Below are positions 27,118 to 35,816 of a stretch of 64,000 nucleotides of DNA, piece by piece. Source of the DNA: Flavobacterium sp. SUN052 (GTDB taxonomy: Bacteria > Bacteroidota > Bacteroidia > Flavobacteriales > Flavobacteriaceae); contig NZ_JAPQNS010000001.1 of NCBI RefSeq assembly GCF_028867935.1, positions 372,001 to 436,000 on the forward strand, written 5' to 3'. The position numbers and the translations under genes are program-made. A model generated the notes under the pieces. It saw only the letters and a program-made list of their open reading frames with translations. It was not told the origin of the DNA and made no database searches. Within the stretch, counting starts at the first letter, position 1. Every line of letters begins with the position of its first letter.

Positions 27118-28301
27118 CTTATAACACCAGCCTCTCGAAAATTATGCAAAAGACTTTTAGCAGTACTCTCGAGAGTGTAAGAAGTTAGATTTTGGTTTGC
27201 CCAATCAAAATCATGTAGTTGTTCACTGAATATTGTAATTGTAGAGGCCAGTTGCTCCGCAGAACCCGTTTTGAAAACGCTAAACCGCTTCCAATTTTCA
27301 AAATCTGCTTTACATCCCACATTTTCGCTCACAGCAACACAACAACCAGCCTGCATAGCTTCATTCGCAACCAAACCCCAAGTTTCTCCCATTTGTCGTG
27401 AAGGTAAAACTAATGCGTCCATTGCTAGATAGTGGGGAGCTAAATCAGTCTGATTCACAAACCCCGAAAAATATGTATGTATCCCAAACTGGTTCCACGC
27501 CTTTTCTGCTTCGCTCCGCAACTTTTCTTCCATTTCCCCGCTGCCGATAAAATATAAGCTAATTCTTTCTCGAAGAGATTTCGGGAGATAATACAACATA
27601 CTAAAAAGGATATCAGGGTTCTTTTTGGGAATCATCTTTCCCGAGAAACCCACAACAAAATTTGCCTCAAGAATACCAGCGTTTTTGCGCGATTCACTAC
27701 GCAAGTGTTCTTTTTGAGATAAAGAAAGTGCATCAAACCGGTTTATTGTCGCATAAAGAGCTGGTTGTAATTTGGAGGCTGCTACGTTGTGATTTAAATA
27801 ATGTTTTTTATTTAACTGGCCTATATAAAAGAAGCGATCAAAACCTTTATAAATAAAACTATAGATAACTGATCGTATTAGAGACTTATAAGGAGAACGG
27901 TGAAAAGCATCATCCTGTGTTTCGCAACGCAACCAGAGGGGAATATTTCGTTTTTTCGCTTCAATATAAACTACCCAGTCGTACAAGTAATTCAAACCTG
28001 TTAATAAAACAGCAATAGGTTTGATTTTATCCATTACTTGTCCGACACCTTTTCCCGTCAATGATTTCCAGTTAGAAAGTGGAATGCCTTTTTCACAATT
28101 CAAAATAGTGGATGAGTAGCCATTAAGCATTGGTTCGTTCCAACTGATTGATTGACCAAAGCCTACATCATGATGGCCCCTAACAGAGCAGTCAGAAGCA
28201 TAAACAACATGAACAATACCTGGCGCTTCTTTCTCAACGGCCTGCCAAATAGGAACTCTATATTGAACAGGATGGGAATCAAAAACTAATAAATGTTTCA
28301 T
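27114..28301 (-). CDS. Glycosyltransferase, GT4-like
   Basis: A 395-residue GT-B protein. It begins MKHLLVFDSHPVQYRVPIWQ, a form seen in many capsule-locus transferases of Bacteroidota. The donor half holds VVGFSGKMIPKKNPDILF (about 232-249) and LPSRQMGETWGLVANEAMQA (about 312-331) with the E-x7-E pattern. The sugar specificity is unknown. Coupled to the downstream transferase gene by the ATGA overlap. Confidence 0.83.
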   Translation of the reverse strand: MKHLLVFDSHPVQYRVPIWQAVEKEAPGIVHVVYASDCSVRGHHDVGFGQSISWNEPMLNGYSSTILNCEKGIPLSNWKSLTGKGVGQVMDKIKPIAVLLTGLNYLYDWVVYIEAKKRNIPLWLRCETQDDAFHRSPYKSLIRSVIYSFIYKGFDRFFYIGQLNKKHYLNHNVAASKLQPALYATINRFDALSLSQKEHLRSESRKNAGILEANFVVGFSGKMIPKKNPDILFSMLYYLPKSLRERISLYFIGSGEMEEKLRSEAEKAWNQFGIHTYFSGFVNQTDLAPHYLAMDALVLPSRQMGETWGLVANEAMQAGCCVAVSENVGCKADFENWKRFSVFKTGSAEQLASTITIFSEQLHDFDWANQNLTSYTLESTAKSLLHNFREAGVIR

Positions 28302-28312
28302 ATATTATCTAA

Positions 28313-29377
28313 TCAAGTAACGGATACATCAAAATGCTTATTGAAAACTGCCTTAACTACCGATTCACAAATATCCTCATTACCAACTTTTAACTCCCGC
28401 ACGCGCTCCATGCCACTTAATCGTATTGCTTCACGTTGTTGGTCATTATTAAGCAATTTCAAACATACTTCAGCACACTCTTTTGCATCTGACCAGAAAA
28501 CTGCGTTCTTATCATCTTTGTATAAAATTGAGTGTTCAGTTGTTCGTTCAGCACATAGTAAGCCACCGGCGTAAGGCACTTCTAAAGACCTTGTAGTGTG
28601 TAAATCACGATTCTCTTTTGACAAAAGCCCAAGGCATATTTTGGCACCCTGTATAGCTGCTACATAATCACGACCATACAACGCTTTCCCTTTATAAAAA
28701 AATCGCAATTGTTGCCAGTAAGGGGACTTTGTCCAACGATCCCCCCAAATGCTAATGGGTACCCCGCGTTGTATTAATTCGAGAAGAAATTCATCACGCT
28801 TTTCATTACGCATCCATGTTCCAATGAAAGCAACTTCAGAATGAAACATTGTAGGAATTTCTCGTTCATCTGAAAACGGTTGGTGAGCAACTTCATCATA
28901 ACTACGATATACTTTTAGTACCTTCTTTACACCTAGTTCAATGCATTCATTTTTAGTTTCAGACCTGACGACCACTACCAAATCATATTGAGTAATGGCT
29001 TTTAATAAGCAGTAAAATCGTTTTCCATCTCTTAAACCTGTTGGATCATCAATATTGAAAAGAACTATGGGAGAACCTAAACTTTTTAAAGTAGATAAAC
29101 ATAAAGGGCCTAACAACTCTCCACTATCTACCCAGATTAGATCAGGTTGATCTATATCTTTCAACATTTTTTTTAGCCAATTTACGAGGGTCATTTGAAG
29201 GAATTTATAACCAGTCCGGAAATGCAACTTTCCTAACCATCTCGAATTTAACTGACCTAAAACAGCATTGTAAGGATTGAGTACGTTAACAATATGTCCT
29301 ATACGTTTTAAAGCATTAACTCGATGGGCGGATGTTGTATTGGGATCATAATTGCCTATGTAGAGAATATTTGCCAT
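28313..29377 (-). CDS. CgeB-like glycosyltransferase
   Basis: A protein of about 354 residues related to the CgeB/Glyco_trans_1_2 group (GT-B fold). The N terminus reads MANILYIGNYDPNTTSAHR; the C-terminal part has EVAFIGTWMRNEKRDEFL (about 191-208), LGLLSKENRDLHTTRSLEVP and YAGGLLCAERTTEH, the typical pattern with the E-x-P/G-A-G-G core. The start is set at the second ATG (29377) because the first five codons are not conserved in style. It probably adds a sugar to the repeat unit. Confidence 0.8.
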   Translation of the reverse strand: MANILYIGNYDPNTTSAHRVNALKRIGHIVNVLNPYNAVLGQLNSRWLGKLHFRTGYKFLQMTLVNWLKKMLKDIDQPDLIWVDSGELLGPLCLSTLKSLGSPIVLFNIDDPTGLRDGKRFYCLLKAITQYDLVVVVRSETKNECIELGVKKVLKVYRSYDEVAHQPFSDEREIPTMFHSEVAFIGTWMRNEKRDEFLLELIQRGVPISIWGDRWTKSPYWQQLRFFYKGKALYGRDYVAAIQGAKICLGLLSKENRDLHTTRSLEVPYAGGLLCAERTTEHSILYKDDKNAVFWSDAKECAEVCLKLLNNDQQREAIRLSGMERVRELKVGNEDICESVVKAVFNKHFDVSVT

Positions 29378-29442
29378 TTTTGAGGAATACATTATTTGAA
29401 TAAAGATGATTGCATGTAAGTAGCTTTGAATACAGGCTATTA

Positions 29443-31146
29443 TTAATGGTTTTTCCTACTTAGGATTGAATGAAAAAAATAAGTGATATGATACATTACG
29501 AAATACAACACAATCAGTTGGACCCACCCCCGGAGCATAAAATTGATAGTTACAATAACGCTTTCTGAAGGTAAGAACTGGAAAACAGATGTTAATATAA
29601 GTAAACCACATAAACTAAATTGCATTTTTGGGGTAGAGAATTGAGCACTACGTTTCTGTTTTAACTGGATAAAAAAGCCATCAAACAAGAGAAAAACTGG
29701 GATAATAGTTATGCCTAATATCAATAAATACCACCAGCCAAAAGCAGCCATACCCGATCCTGAAAGATGACCTGTTCTAAACCCACCTAAAACGCTAGAT
29801 CCGGCTCCGGCTTTGTAATGCAAATAATCGCCAAATGACATGGAAGAAACTGCTCTTTTATCAATGTCTATGCCAATAGCCTTGATCAATGGATTAGGAA
29901 GCATAGCGAGAATCCGTTCAAGATTATAATCGAATAAACTTGTATCATCACTCCCGATTTTTGAAGCATCAACTAAACTAGCATCGTTATATTTAATATT
30001 GGCAAATCGAGCTAAGAATATATTTTCTAAATAACTTTCATCCCAATCACCAGTATATAGTCTGATTAATTTACTCGACAATTTATAGCTTTTGATAGCT
30101 TCTTTATCACTAAATGCTTCAAGAGTTAGTTGAATAAGCTCAAACCTATCGACGTCAGACCGTTGGCCGCGTACGATAACCATTGCAGTACCAAGGTCAG
30201 CAATAGGACCAGTGAATAACCAAATTGCTATAGTTCCAATGAGTATATTCTTTATTGTAAAAATATACGGACGAATCAGGCCAAGCAAAAGGCCAAGCCC
30301 ATAACCAAAACCTAATGACGTAAAGCCAAACATAAATGCCCCTCTACTATTTCTGCCAATACTCACAGCAAAAAGTAAAATGGTGAAAAACAACAATTGC
30401 ACAATAATTTTTTTATTTATGGAGTCACGATTTCCGTACAGAATAGAAAAAGGAATAAAATAAGGGGCATATGAAAAAGGCATAAAACCCTGAACGAGTT
30501 TATTTAGTGTATTCGACGAATCTGTTTCTGTATTGGATGTGAAAAAAGAGATATAGAACATGGCGCCAAGGCCAATGTAGCCCATTAGCCAAAGCTGAAG
30601 TAAGCTCGGTGGTTGGAAAAATTTAAATTTACTAAGGGTAGCACGTATTTTAGCAAGAGGACTTCGAAATTTGTCTTTGTAAACTTGATGCGATACTATT
30701 AGAACCCAAAGGGCTAAAGTTGAGTGTAAAAAAACCTCCGTGGGTAGTATTAGGTTATAAATAAGAGGTTTACTTTCAAGCAAGGTAAATAGAAGTGGGC
30801 AATAAAATTGTGTGAGGCTAAATCCTAGAATTAAGAAGGAAGAAAGTGGAAATGTACTTAATACATGAATATTCAGAACATATTTGGTCATTACTGACCA
30901 AGACAAAATTACTGCAAATACAGCAACAGCATTATCAAAACTTGGCCAGAAAATGCATTGTAAAAGAGACGTGAAAATTAGTACAATCCATGACCAACGT
31001 ACAAAGAATAGTAGGAACTTGCCCTTTGAATCGTTGCTTTTGCTCAATTGTTGCTTGCCTGCTACGCTATTGAAAGTAGCCTTAGCCACAACAGGAGTTT
31101 GAGTAATGCCAGTTTTAGCAGAATCGACCATTACCGATTTTATCAT
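29443..31146 (-). CDS. wzy: Polysaccharide polymerase (Wzy-like)
   Basis: A 567-residue membrane protein with about twelve hydrophobic helices and a large hydrophilic loop of about 150 residues (about 330-470). This is the architecture of O-antigen/capsule polymerases that join lipid-linked repeat units on the outer face of the inner membrane. A GRNSRGAF stretch before the large loop and FRTGHLSGSGMAAFGW after it recall the arginine-containing catalytic loops of Wzy proteins. It is the only polymerase candidate in the locus. Primary sequence of Wzy is poorly conserved, so the call rests on topology and context. A cytoplasmic tail of about 45 residues precedes helix 1. Confidence 0.75.
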   Translation of the reverse strand: MIKSVMVDSAKTGITQTPVVAKATFNSVAGKQQLSKSNDSKGKFLLFFVRWSWIVLIFTSLLQCIFWPSFDNAVAVFAVILSWSVMTKYVLNIHVLSTFPLSSFLILGFSLTQFYCPLLFTLLESKPLIYNLILPTEVFLHSTLALWVLIVSHQVYKDKFRSPLAKIRATLSKFKFFQPPSLLQLWLMGYIGLGAMFYISFFTSNTETDSSNTLNKLVQGFMPFSYAPYFIPFSILYGNRDSINKKIIVQLLFFTILLFAVSIGRNSRGAFMFGFTSLGFGYGLGLLLGLIRPYIFTIKNILIGTIAIWLFTGPIADLGTAMVIVRGQRSDVDRFELIQLTLEAFSDKEAIKSYKLSSKLIRLYTGDWDESYLENIFLARFANIKYNDASLVDASKIGSDDTSLFDYNLERILAMLPNPLIKAIGIDIDKRAVSSMSFGDYLHYKAGAGSSVLGGFRTGHLSGSGMAAFGWWYLLILGITIIPVFLLFDGFFIQLKQKRSAQFSTPKMQFSLCGLLILTSVFQFLPSESVIVTINFMLRGWVQLIVLYFVMYHITYFFHSILSRKNH

Positions 31147-31180
31147 AGAAATGCTAGCGTAGAATAGACAAACTCATTAT

Positions 31181-32332
31181 TTACAAAGAGCGGATTAACT
31201 TAGCTACTGCATCGCCATAAGTATCCCATCCGCCTAAACTTTTAACTCTTTCAATAGCAGCCTCAGACATCGCCTGTCTTTTTCCGGGATCGTCAGCTAG
31301 TTGTTCTAAGCAGTACCGAATTGCATCTGGAGATCGAATTGGAACGATAAAACCTTCCACTCCGTCGGTAAATAAATCTTCAGCCCCTGTATGATTAGTA
31401 GCAATAACTGGACAACCGCATGCAAGAGCTTCACCTTGAACCATGCCAAATCCATCTTGTATACTCGGAAGCACAAATACGTGTGATGTACTATACAGCA
31501 ATGGTAACTCACTGTTATTTATATTTCCTTTATAAATAACTCCTTTTACTTGCTTTCTTTTAATAAGCTCCTTTAAATCAGTGCTCATTGAACCTACAAC
31601 AACTAATTCCTTATTTGGATGCTTTAATTGTAAAAAAGCATCAAGTAGATCTAAGAAGCCTTTTTGTAAGCTGATTGCACCAACCCATAGAATCCTAAAT
31701 TTATTTTGACAAGGATCATCTACTTTTTGGAATCTATCTAGCCGAGCACCGTATGGAATTTTGACAAGTTTAGACAGAGGGACACCCATTTGAATAAATG
31801 ACCTTTTTACAAACTCTGAAGGTATTAAAATACGATCTGCTTGTTCATATTCTGCTTCTTCTTTTGCAACAATCCGTTTGTCAATACCGTGAAACGTTAA
31901 CCCCCAACGTTTGTGTTCTTCATTAAGAATATCCTCTTGATATTGAATATGTGCTGAACCCCTGTCACATAAATGATGACCCCCTTCCCGCTGAGCTGCT
32001 GCACCTGCCTGCAAACCTCCACCTGAAAGGGCAATTAAATTAGTTGGACTTTTTATTTTTGACGCAACATAGCTGTCTAATATATTCTGGGCCTGCCAGG
32101 CCCATTCCCCATTTAGCCATTGCCAACGATTTAATCCAAAACGCCCTCGTGCCATATATGGTGTATGAAGCCAGGGGAACGTTTTTATTTTTGATTGCGG
32201 GATTCCCGCTTCGTCTTCTAACTTAAATTTAGGGTAACCAGTCCAAATAGATTCCAGAAGACCAAGGCGTTCCATCTGTCGTGCTAAGTGGAAATGATGA
32301 AATCGCCCAATAGAAATCTGTGTAACTTGCAT
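31181..32332 (-). CDS. GT4 glycosyltransferase
   Basis: A 383-residue GT-B transferase. MQVTQISIGRFHHFHLARQM opens the acceptor domain; ILWVGAISLQKGFLDLLDAF (about 216-235) and LPSIQDGFGMVQGEALACGC (about 297-316) mark the donor domain with its E-x7-E motif. The FHHFHLARQMERLG start is shared by a group of transferases in Bacteroidota and cyanobacteria polysaccharide loci. The donor sugar is unknown. Sits between the flippase and polymerase genes. Confidence 0.85.
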   Translation of the reverse strand: MQVTQISIGRFHHFHLARQMERLGLLESIWTGYPKFKLEDEAGIPQSKIKTFPWLHTPYMARGRFGLNRWQWLNGEWAWQAQNILDSYVASKIKSPTNLIALSGGGLQAGAAAQREGGHHLCDRGSAHIQYQEDILNEEHKRWGLTFHGIDKRIVAKEEAEYEQADRILIPSEFVKRSFIQMGVPLSKLVKIPYGARLDRFQKVDDPCQNKFRILWVGAISLQKGFLDLLDAFLQLKHPNKELVVVGSMSTDLKELIKRKQVKGVIYKGNINNSELPLLYSTSHVFVLPSIQDGFGMVQGEALACGCPVIATNHTGAEDLFTDGVEGFIVPIRSPDAIRYCLEQLADDPGKRQAMSEAAIERVKSLGGWDTYGDAVAKLIRSL

Positions 32333-32414
32333 ATGCTAATTGTTGAAATAATAGATTAATATAAAAAATGAATGTCATTTTTTATAGATTGTATAATTGA
32401 CTTGGTTTAGTGAT

Positions 32415-33770
32415 TCATCGTAGACGTATAGCAGTATAAGTATGCTTGACTGAGAATATAGCCTGTTTAAATAAATCTGAAATTTTCATGTCGAGTATTT
32501 TACACGATACAGGTAGTATATATAAGCACATTAAAACATCAAAACTTAAATTTCCAATAGCGGCCCCAGCAAGGGAAAATTTTCTGCACAGTACATAGGA
32601 AATGAGCATTGAAAGCACACTGAAACACAAGCCGGCAACAGTGATAACGTAAGGCTTATTTAATGCTTCGAAAATGAAAGACGAGGTGAACCAAATCGAA
32701 TAGAACAGAATACTTGTTATGAATATTATCCATACCTCTGTTGGAACTATCAAAGCATTTTTAGTCCACCAAGCATATAAAGGTTGCCCGAATAATAACA
32801 AGCCCAATACAAATCCTAACGCGGTGATAAGATTAATGCCAAGCACACCCAAAAATATCCGCTTTGCAACAGCGATGTTCCCTGCACCCATCTCAAACTG
32901 GAAATCAGGGTAAACGGCTACAATTAACATTGAAAAAGCTTGTCCAGCAGATCGGATCAAACTTCTAACAGTGTTGAAGATAGTTACAGCAGAAGGACCA
33001 AGAGTTATTCGAACAATAAATGTAATACCTTGAAAATAAACTGCCTGCCAAATGGGTGAAAGAAAATAACCGATTCCTTTTTGTAATAACCCTCTTATTT
33101 CCTTTTTTACGAAAAAGGCTGTGTGTTCTTTGTATAGGCCTAGAGTTCTTACTGCAGTATATATATAAATTGGATTATATATTAAAATAACAAATAATGA
33201 AGCTAATGAGTATTGTATTATTCCTCCACCAGTCACTAATACAATTAAACTTAATCCGAGGTTAGTTATAGACAGCATTGTTTGAAGGCTAATTCCTACG
33301 TTTGCTCTTCTAGCTGCTCTAAAGTAAGCCTCAAATATTTGCTGATAGAAATTGATAATTCTTGATGTTAATAATATCGAAAGAGCAATGACTGCATCGT
33401 TAGGCTTGATCAATGATTTATCGAATAATTTATAATGGTGTGAAATTGCCAAAATTAAGAATGATAAAACCAAGCAGACAATAACCAAAAGCGACACAAT
33501 TATAATTCCTGTTTTAGCTGTATTGGCAGCCCCTTGTTTATCGCCAGATGCATACTTAAATAAAAAAGTATTAGCAACGGCCGTTCCAAAACCTAAATCG
33601 GCTAAACTTAAAAATGATGGCACTATCGTTAATGTTAACCATTCTCCATAGTAATCAGCGCCCCAATATCGAATAAAAAACGGTACTAGTAATAGTTGTT
33701 CTGCGATCTTAACTACTTTCTGTAATGAAGAAGCAATTCCATTTTTAATTATATTTCTTTTTAAATTCAT
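32415..33770 (-). CDS. wzx: Polysaccharide flippase (Wzx-like)
   Basis: A 451-residue integral membrane protein with about twelve to fourteen helices of the MOP/PST family. It should flip the undecaprenyl-linked repeat unit across the inner membrane. LVPFFIRYWGADYYGEWLTL near the N terminus and the SLADLGFGTAVANTF loop are the usual Wzx-like features. Basic residues in the C-terminal tail (AIRLR) are consistent with a cytoplasmic end. The only flippase candidate in the locus. Confidence 0.87.
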   Translation of the reverse strand: MNLKRNIIKNGIASSLQKVVKIAEQLLLVPFFIRYWGADYYGEWLTLTIVPSFLSLADLGFGTAVANTFLFKYASGDKQGAANTAKTGIIIVSLLVIVCLVLSFLILAISHHYKLFDKSLIKPNDAVIALSILLTSRIINFYQQIFEAYFRAARRANVGISLQTMLSITNLGLSLIVLVTGGGIIQYSLASLFVILIYNPIYIYTAVRTLGLYKEHTAFFVKKEIRGLLQKGIGYFLSPIWQAVYFQGITFIVRITLGPSAVTIFNTVRSLIRSAGQAFSMLIVAVYPDFQFEMGAGNIAVAKRIFLGVLGINLITALGFVLGLLLFGQPLYAWWTKNALIVPTEVWIIFITSILFYSIWFTSSFIFEALNKPYVITVAGLCFSVLSMLISYVLCRKFSLAGAAIGNLSFDVLMCLYILPVSCKILDMKISDLFKQAIFSVKHTYTAIRLR

Positions 33771-33782
33771 TATTATCTATTC

Positions 33783-34376
33783 TTATCGTTTTCTGGCTTT
33801 TAAATAGCTTAGTAAATCATTGCCTAACAACCCTTCCACACACAAATCTTTATGTACTTCTTTTCTGGTACGTAGAAAAACGGCTGGATTTCCAGCCACT
33901 ATTGCCATACTACTCACATTTTTGCTCACCACTGAGCCAGAACCCACTACTGCACCACTTTCGATTTCTCTACAAGAAGGCAAAACCAAAACATCTGTTG
34001 CAACCCAAACGTAGTCTTCGATAGTAAGTCCATATGATTTAAATTCCCACTCAGGTGAGTCTACATTGTGGCTGCAGGTAATTATTTTAACTCCTACGCC
34101 AATAATAGTATGACTACCTATTTTTATTGGAGATCTTAAATCAAAATCAGATGACTGAACTGAGGTATTGTTGCCTATCATTAAATTTGAATTAGCTTTT
34201 CGTGCTAATGCCAAAGGTATTGAAACAGAGTCACCTATAATTGCACCATTTGTACGAGCCACTCTAACTGCATATCTGTTTTTTAAAAAGTTTTTTATGC
34301 GGGCTAATGCACCCAGATAAAAACGTAGCCTACTTCGCTTTTGGATATTTCTTACATAAGGCGTTGTACTATCCAT
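33783..34376 (-). CDS. Hexapeptide-repeat acetyltransferase (WbbJ-like)
   Basis: A 197-residue left-handed beta-helix protein. The hexapeptide repeats run from about residue 45 to 165 (IGDSVSI, IGSHTIIGVGVKI, IEDYVWVATDVLVLPSC, IESGAVVGSGSVVSKNV). The catalytic histidine is likely in ITCSHNVDSPEWEF. The AIVAGNPAVFLRTR end is the classical AGNPA motif of NodL/WbbJ acetyltransferases. It should O- or N-acetylate a sugar of the polymer. First gene of the A+T-rich cassette on the minus strand. Confidence 0.85.
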   Translation of the reverse strand: MDSTTPYVRNIQKRSRLRFYLGALARIKNFLKNRYAVRVARTNGAIIGDSVSIPLALARKANSNLMIGNNTSVQSSDFDLRSPIKIGSHTIIGVGVKIITCSHNVDSPEWEFKSYGLTIEDYVWVATDVLVLPSCREIESGAVVGSGSVVSKNVSSMAIVAGNPAVFLRTRKEVHKDLCVEGLLGNDLLSYLKARKR

Positions 34377-34500
34377 TCTAAGTGTAGAATTGCTGATAAG
34401 GTAATTATTACTCGCAATTAATTTTTACGGCTCCGCCCTTTCAGTCCCATTCGAGACTTAGTCAGGCAATTCATTTTTCGTTTACTCCCATTGCTGGGTA

Positions 34501-34983
34501 CTATAAAGCCACTAAAGTTTTAGCCAAATCAACTTTGATCACCAACTGTAAGGAGTCGAGTACAATACTGACTACTTTTCCTTGTTGGCTAATAACTTCT
34601 CCAGAAAGGTCAGAGAATGAACCAGAAGCGATCGTAAGACGATCTCCCGGTCTGATAGACTCAACATGCAGACAGCTATGATCTACATTATTTAATAAAC
34701 GTTTGATTACTTCTATTTCCTCCTCTCTTACTACAGCTGGTCTATGCAGCCAGTATAGATAACGGACAATACCAGGCACAGCAAACACGCGGTTGCGCTC
34801 TGGTTCAGGAAGCTTTACAAAGCAATAAGACTGGAATAAAGGTTCTTCAACAACCTTAATCCGATCTGACCACTTACGTTGAGTCTTAATTAGAGGGCAA
34901 TACACTTCTATATTTAACTGTCGTAGCTTTTCAGCTACCAACTTTTCATTTCGAGATTTTGTGTACAAGACAAACCACGGCAT
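34501..34983 (-). CDS. UpxY/RfaH-like transcription antiterminator (NusG family)
   Basis: A 160-residue NusG paralogue. The N-terminal NGN domain (MPWFVLYTKSRNEKLVAEKL, then FVKLPEPERNRVFAVPGIVRYLYW) spans about 1-95 and a KOW motif is at about 112-130 (RPGDRLTIASGSFSDLSGEV). In Bacteroides, UpxY proteins prevent premature termination in the capsule operon they head. Here the gene sits just before the variable cassette and after the conserved export genes, so it probably lets polymerase read through the 16-kb cassette. The sequence upstream holds an inverted repeat (35006-35018 / 35091-35103). Confidence 0.87.
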   Translation of the reverse strand: MPWFVLYTKSRNEKLVAEKLRQLNIEVYCPLIKTQRKWSDRIKVVEEPLFQSYCFVKLPEPERNRVFAVPGIVRYLYWLHRPAVVREEEIEVIKRLLNNVDHSCLHVESIRPGDRLTIASGSFSDLSGEVISQQGKVVSIVLDSLQLVIKVDLAKTLVAL

Positions 34984-35005
34984 AATTTACAGTCATTAGT
35001 TGCCC

Positions 35006-35103
35006 GTCATTAGTCATTTACTGCGCGAGTTAATTGGTGCTGCGTATAGTTATTGGGACACATTACTAATGACCAATGACAGTGAAGCTTAATGACTAAT
35101 GAC
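35006..35103. repeat. Inverted repeat in the leader of the UpxY-like gene
   Basis: Two perfect 13-bp arms, GTCATTAGTCATT at 35006-35018 and its complement at 35091-35103, are separated by 72 bp. Further partial copies of the CATTAGT word lie at 34993-34999 and 35062-35073. Similar words appear at 39122-39134. Confidence 0.55.
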
Positions 35104-35111
35104 AGCCAATT

Positions 35112-35771
35112 TTACCAAGCATTCACATTTCCTCTAACCATTTGCTTCACTGTCCACCAGCAAATTCTAAGATCTAACCAGCAAGATGCTTTTTTGATGT
35201 AGTAGCGGTCGTAGCGGAGCCGGTGTTTCATCCGGATTAATTCACCCGTTTCGCCCCGGCAACCACGGACTTGGGCCAGACCTGTGATGCCGGGTTTAAT
35301 ACGGTAGCGTTCACTATACCCCTGTAGGCTCCAATGCTGGGCATCGTGTTGCACAGCGTGAGGGCGAGGGCCAACAACGCTCATATCACCAAATAAAACA
35401 TTCAAAAACTGAGGCATTTCGTCCAGGTTCGTTTTCCGCAAATAAGCACCAATACGGGTCACGCGTTGGTCGTTGCGTGTAGCCTGCCGGAACGGTCCAT
35501 CGGGCTGATGGCGCATGGTCCGGAATTTCAGGCACCGAAAATGCCGTCGGTTATGCCCCGTGCGCCACTGTATAAACAGCGCTGGTCCGGGAGAACTCAG
35601 ACAGATCAGCAAGCTAACCAAGGGAATCATCCAGCTGAGAATGAAAACCGTAACCAATAACGCAAACACAATATCGAATACCCGCTTTCCGGCGAAGTCA
35701 ACGGACGTGCTATCTGTTAATACTGGTGCCGACTCCCGGCGGGTAGGTGAATGTAGAACATCAGATACCAT
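35112..35771 (-). CDS. Undecaprenyl-phosphate sugar phosphotransferase (initiating transferase)
   Basis: A 219-residue short form of the polyprenyl-phosphate hexose-1-phosphate transferase family (WbaP/PglC catalytic domain). One membrane hairpin lies at about 38-60, then CLKFRTMRHQPDGPF, LRKTNLDEMPQFLNVLFGDM and VGPRP with the catalytic Asp-Glu pair (DEMPQ, about 117-118). It starts each repeat unit by loading the first sugar phosphate onto undecaprenyl phosphate. The extra N-terminal membrane domain of WcaJ is absent. The substrate sugar cannot be told. Confidence 0.9.
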   Translation of the reverse strand: MVSDVLHSPTRRESAPVLTDSTSVDFAGKRVFDIVFALLVTVFILSWMIPLVSLLICLSSPGPALFIQWRTGHNRRHFRCLKFRTMRHQPDGPFRQATRNDQRVTRIGAYLRKTNLDEMPQFLNVLFGDMSVVGPRPHAVQHDAQHWSLQGYSERYRIKPGITGLAQVRGCRGETGELIRMKHRLRYDRYYIKKASCWLDLRICWWTVKQMVRGNVNAW

Positions 35772-35816
35772 ACTGTTGAGGCTTGATGGTTAAAAGGGGT
35801 GGTTAAGTCAAAGAGG

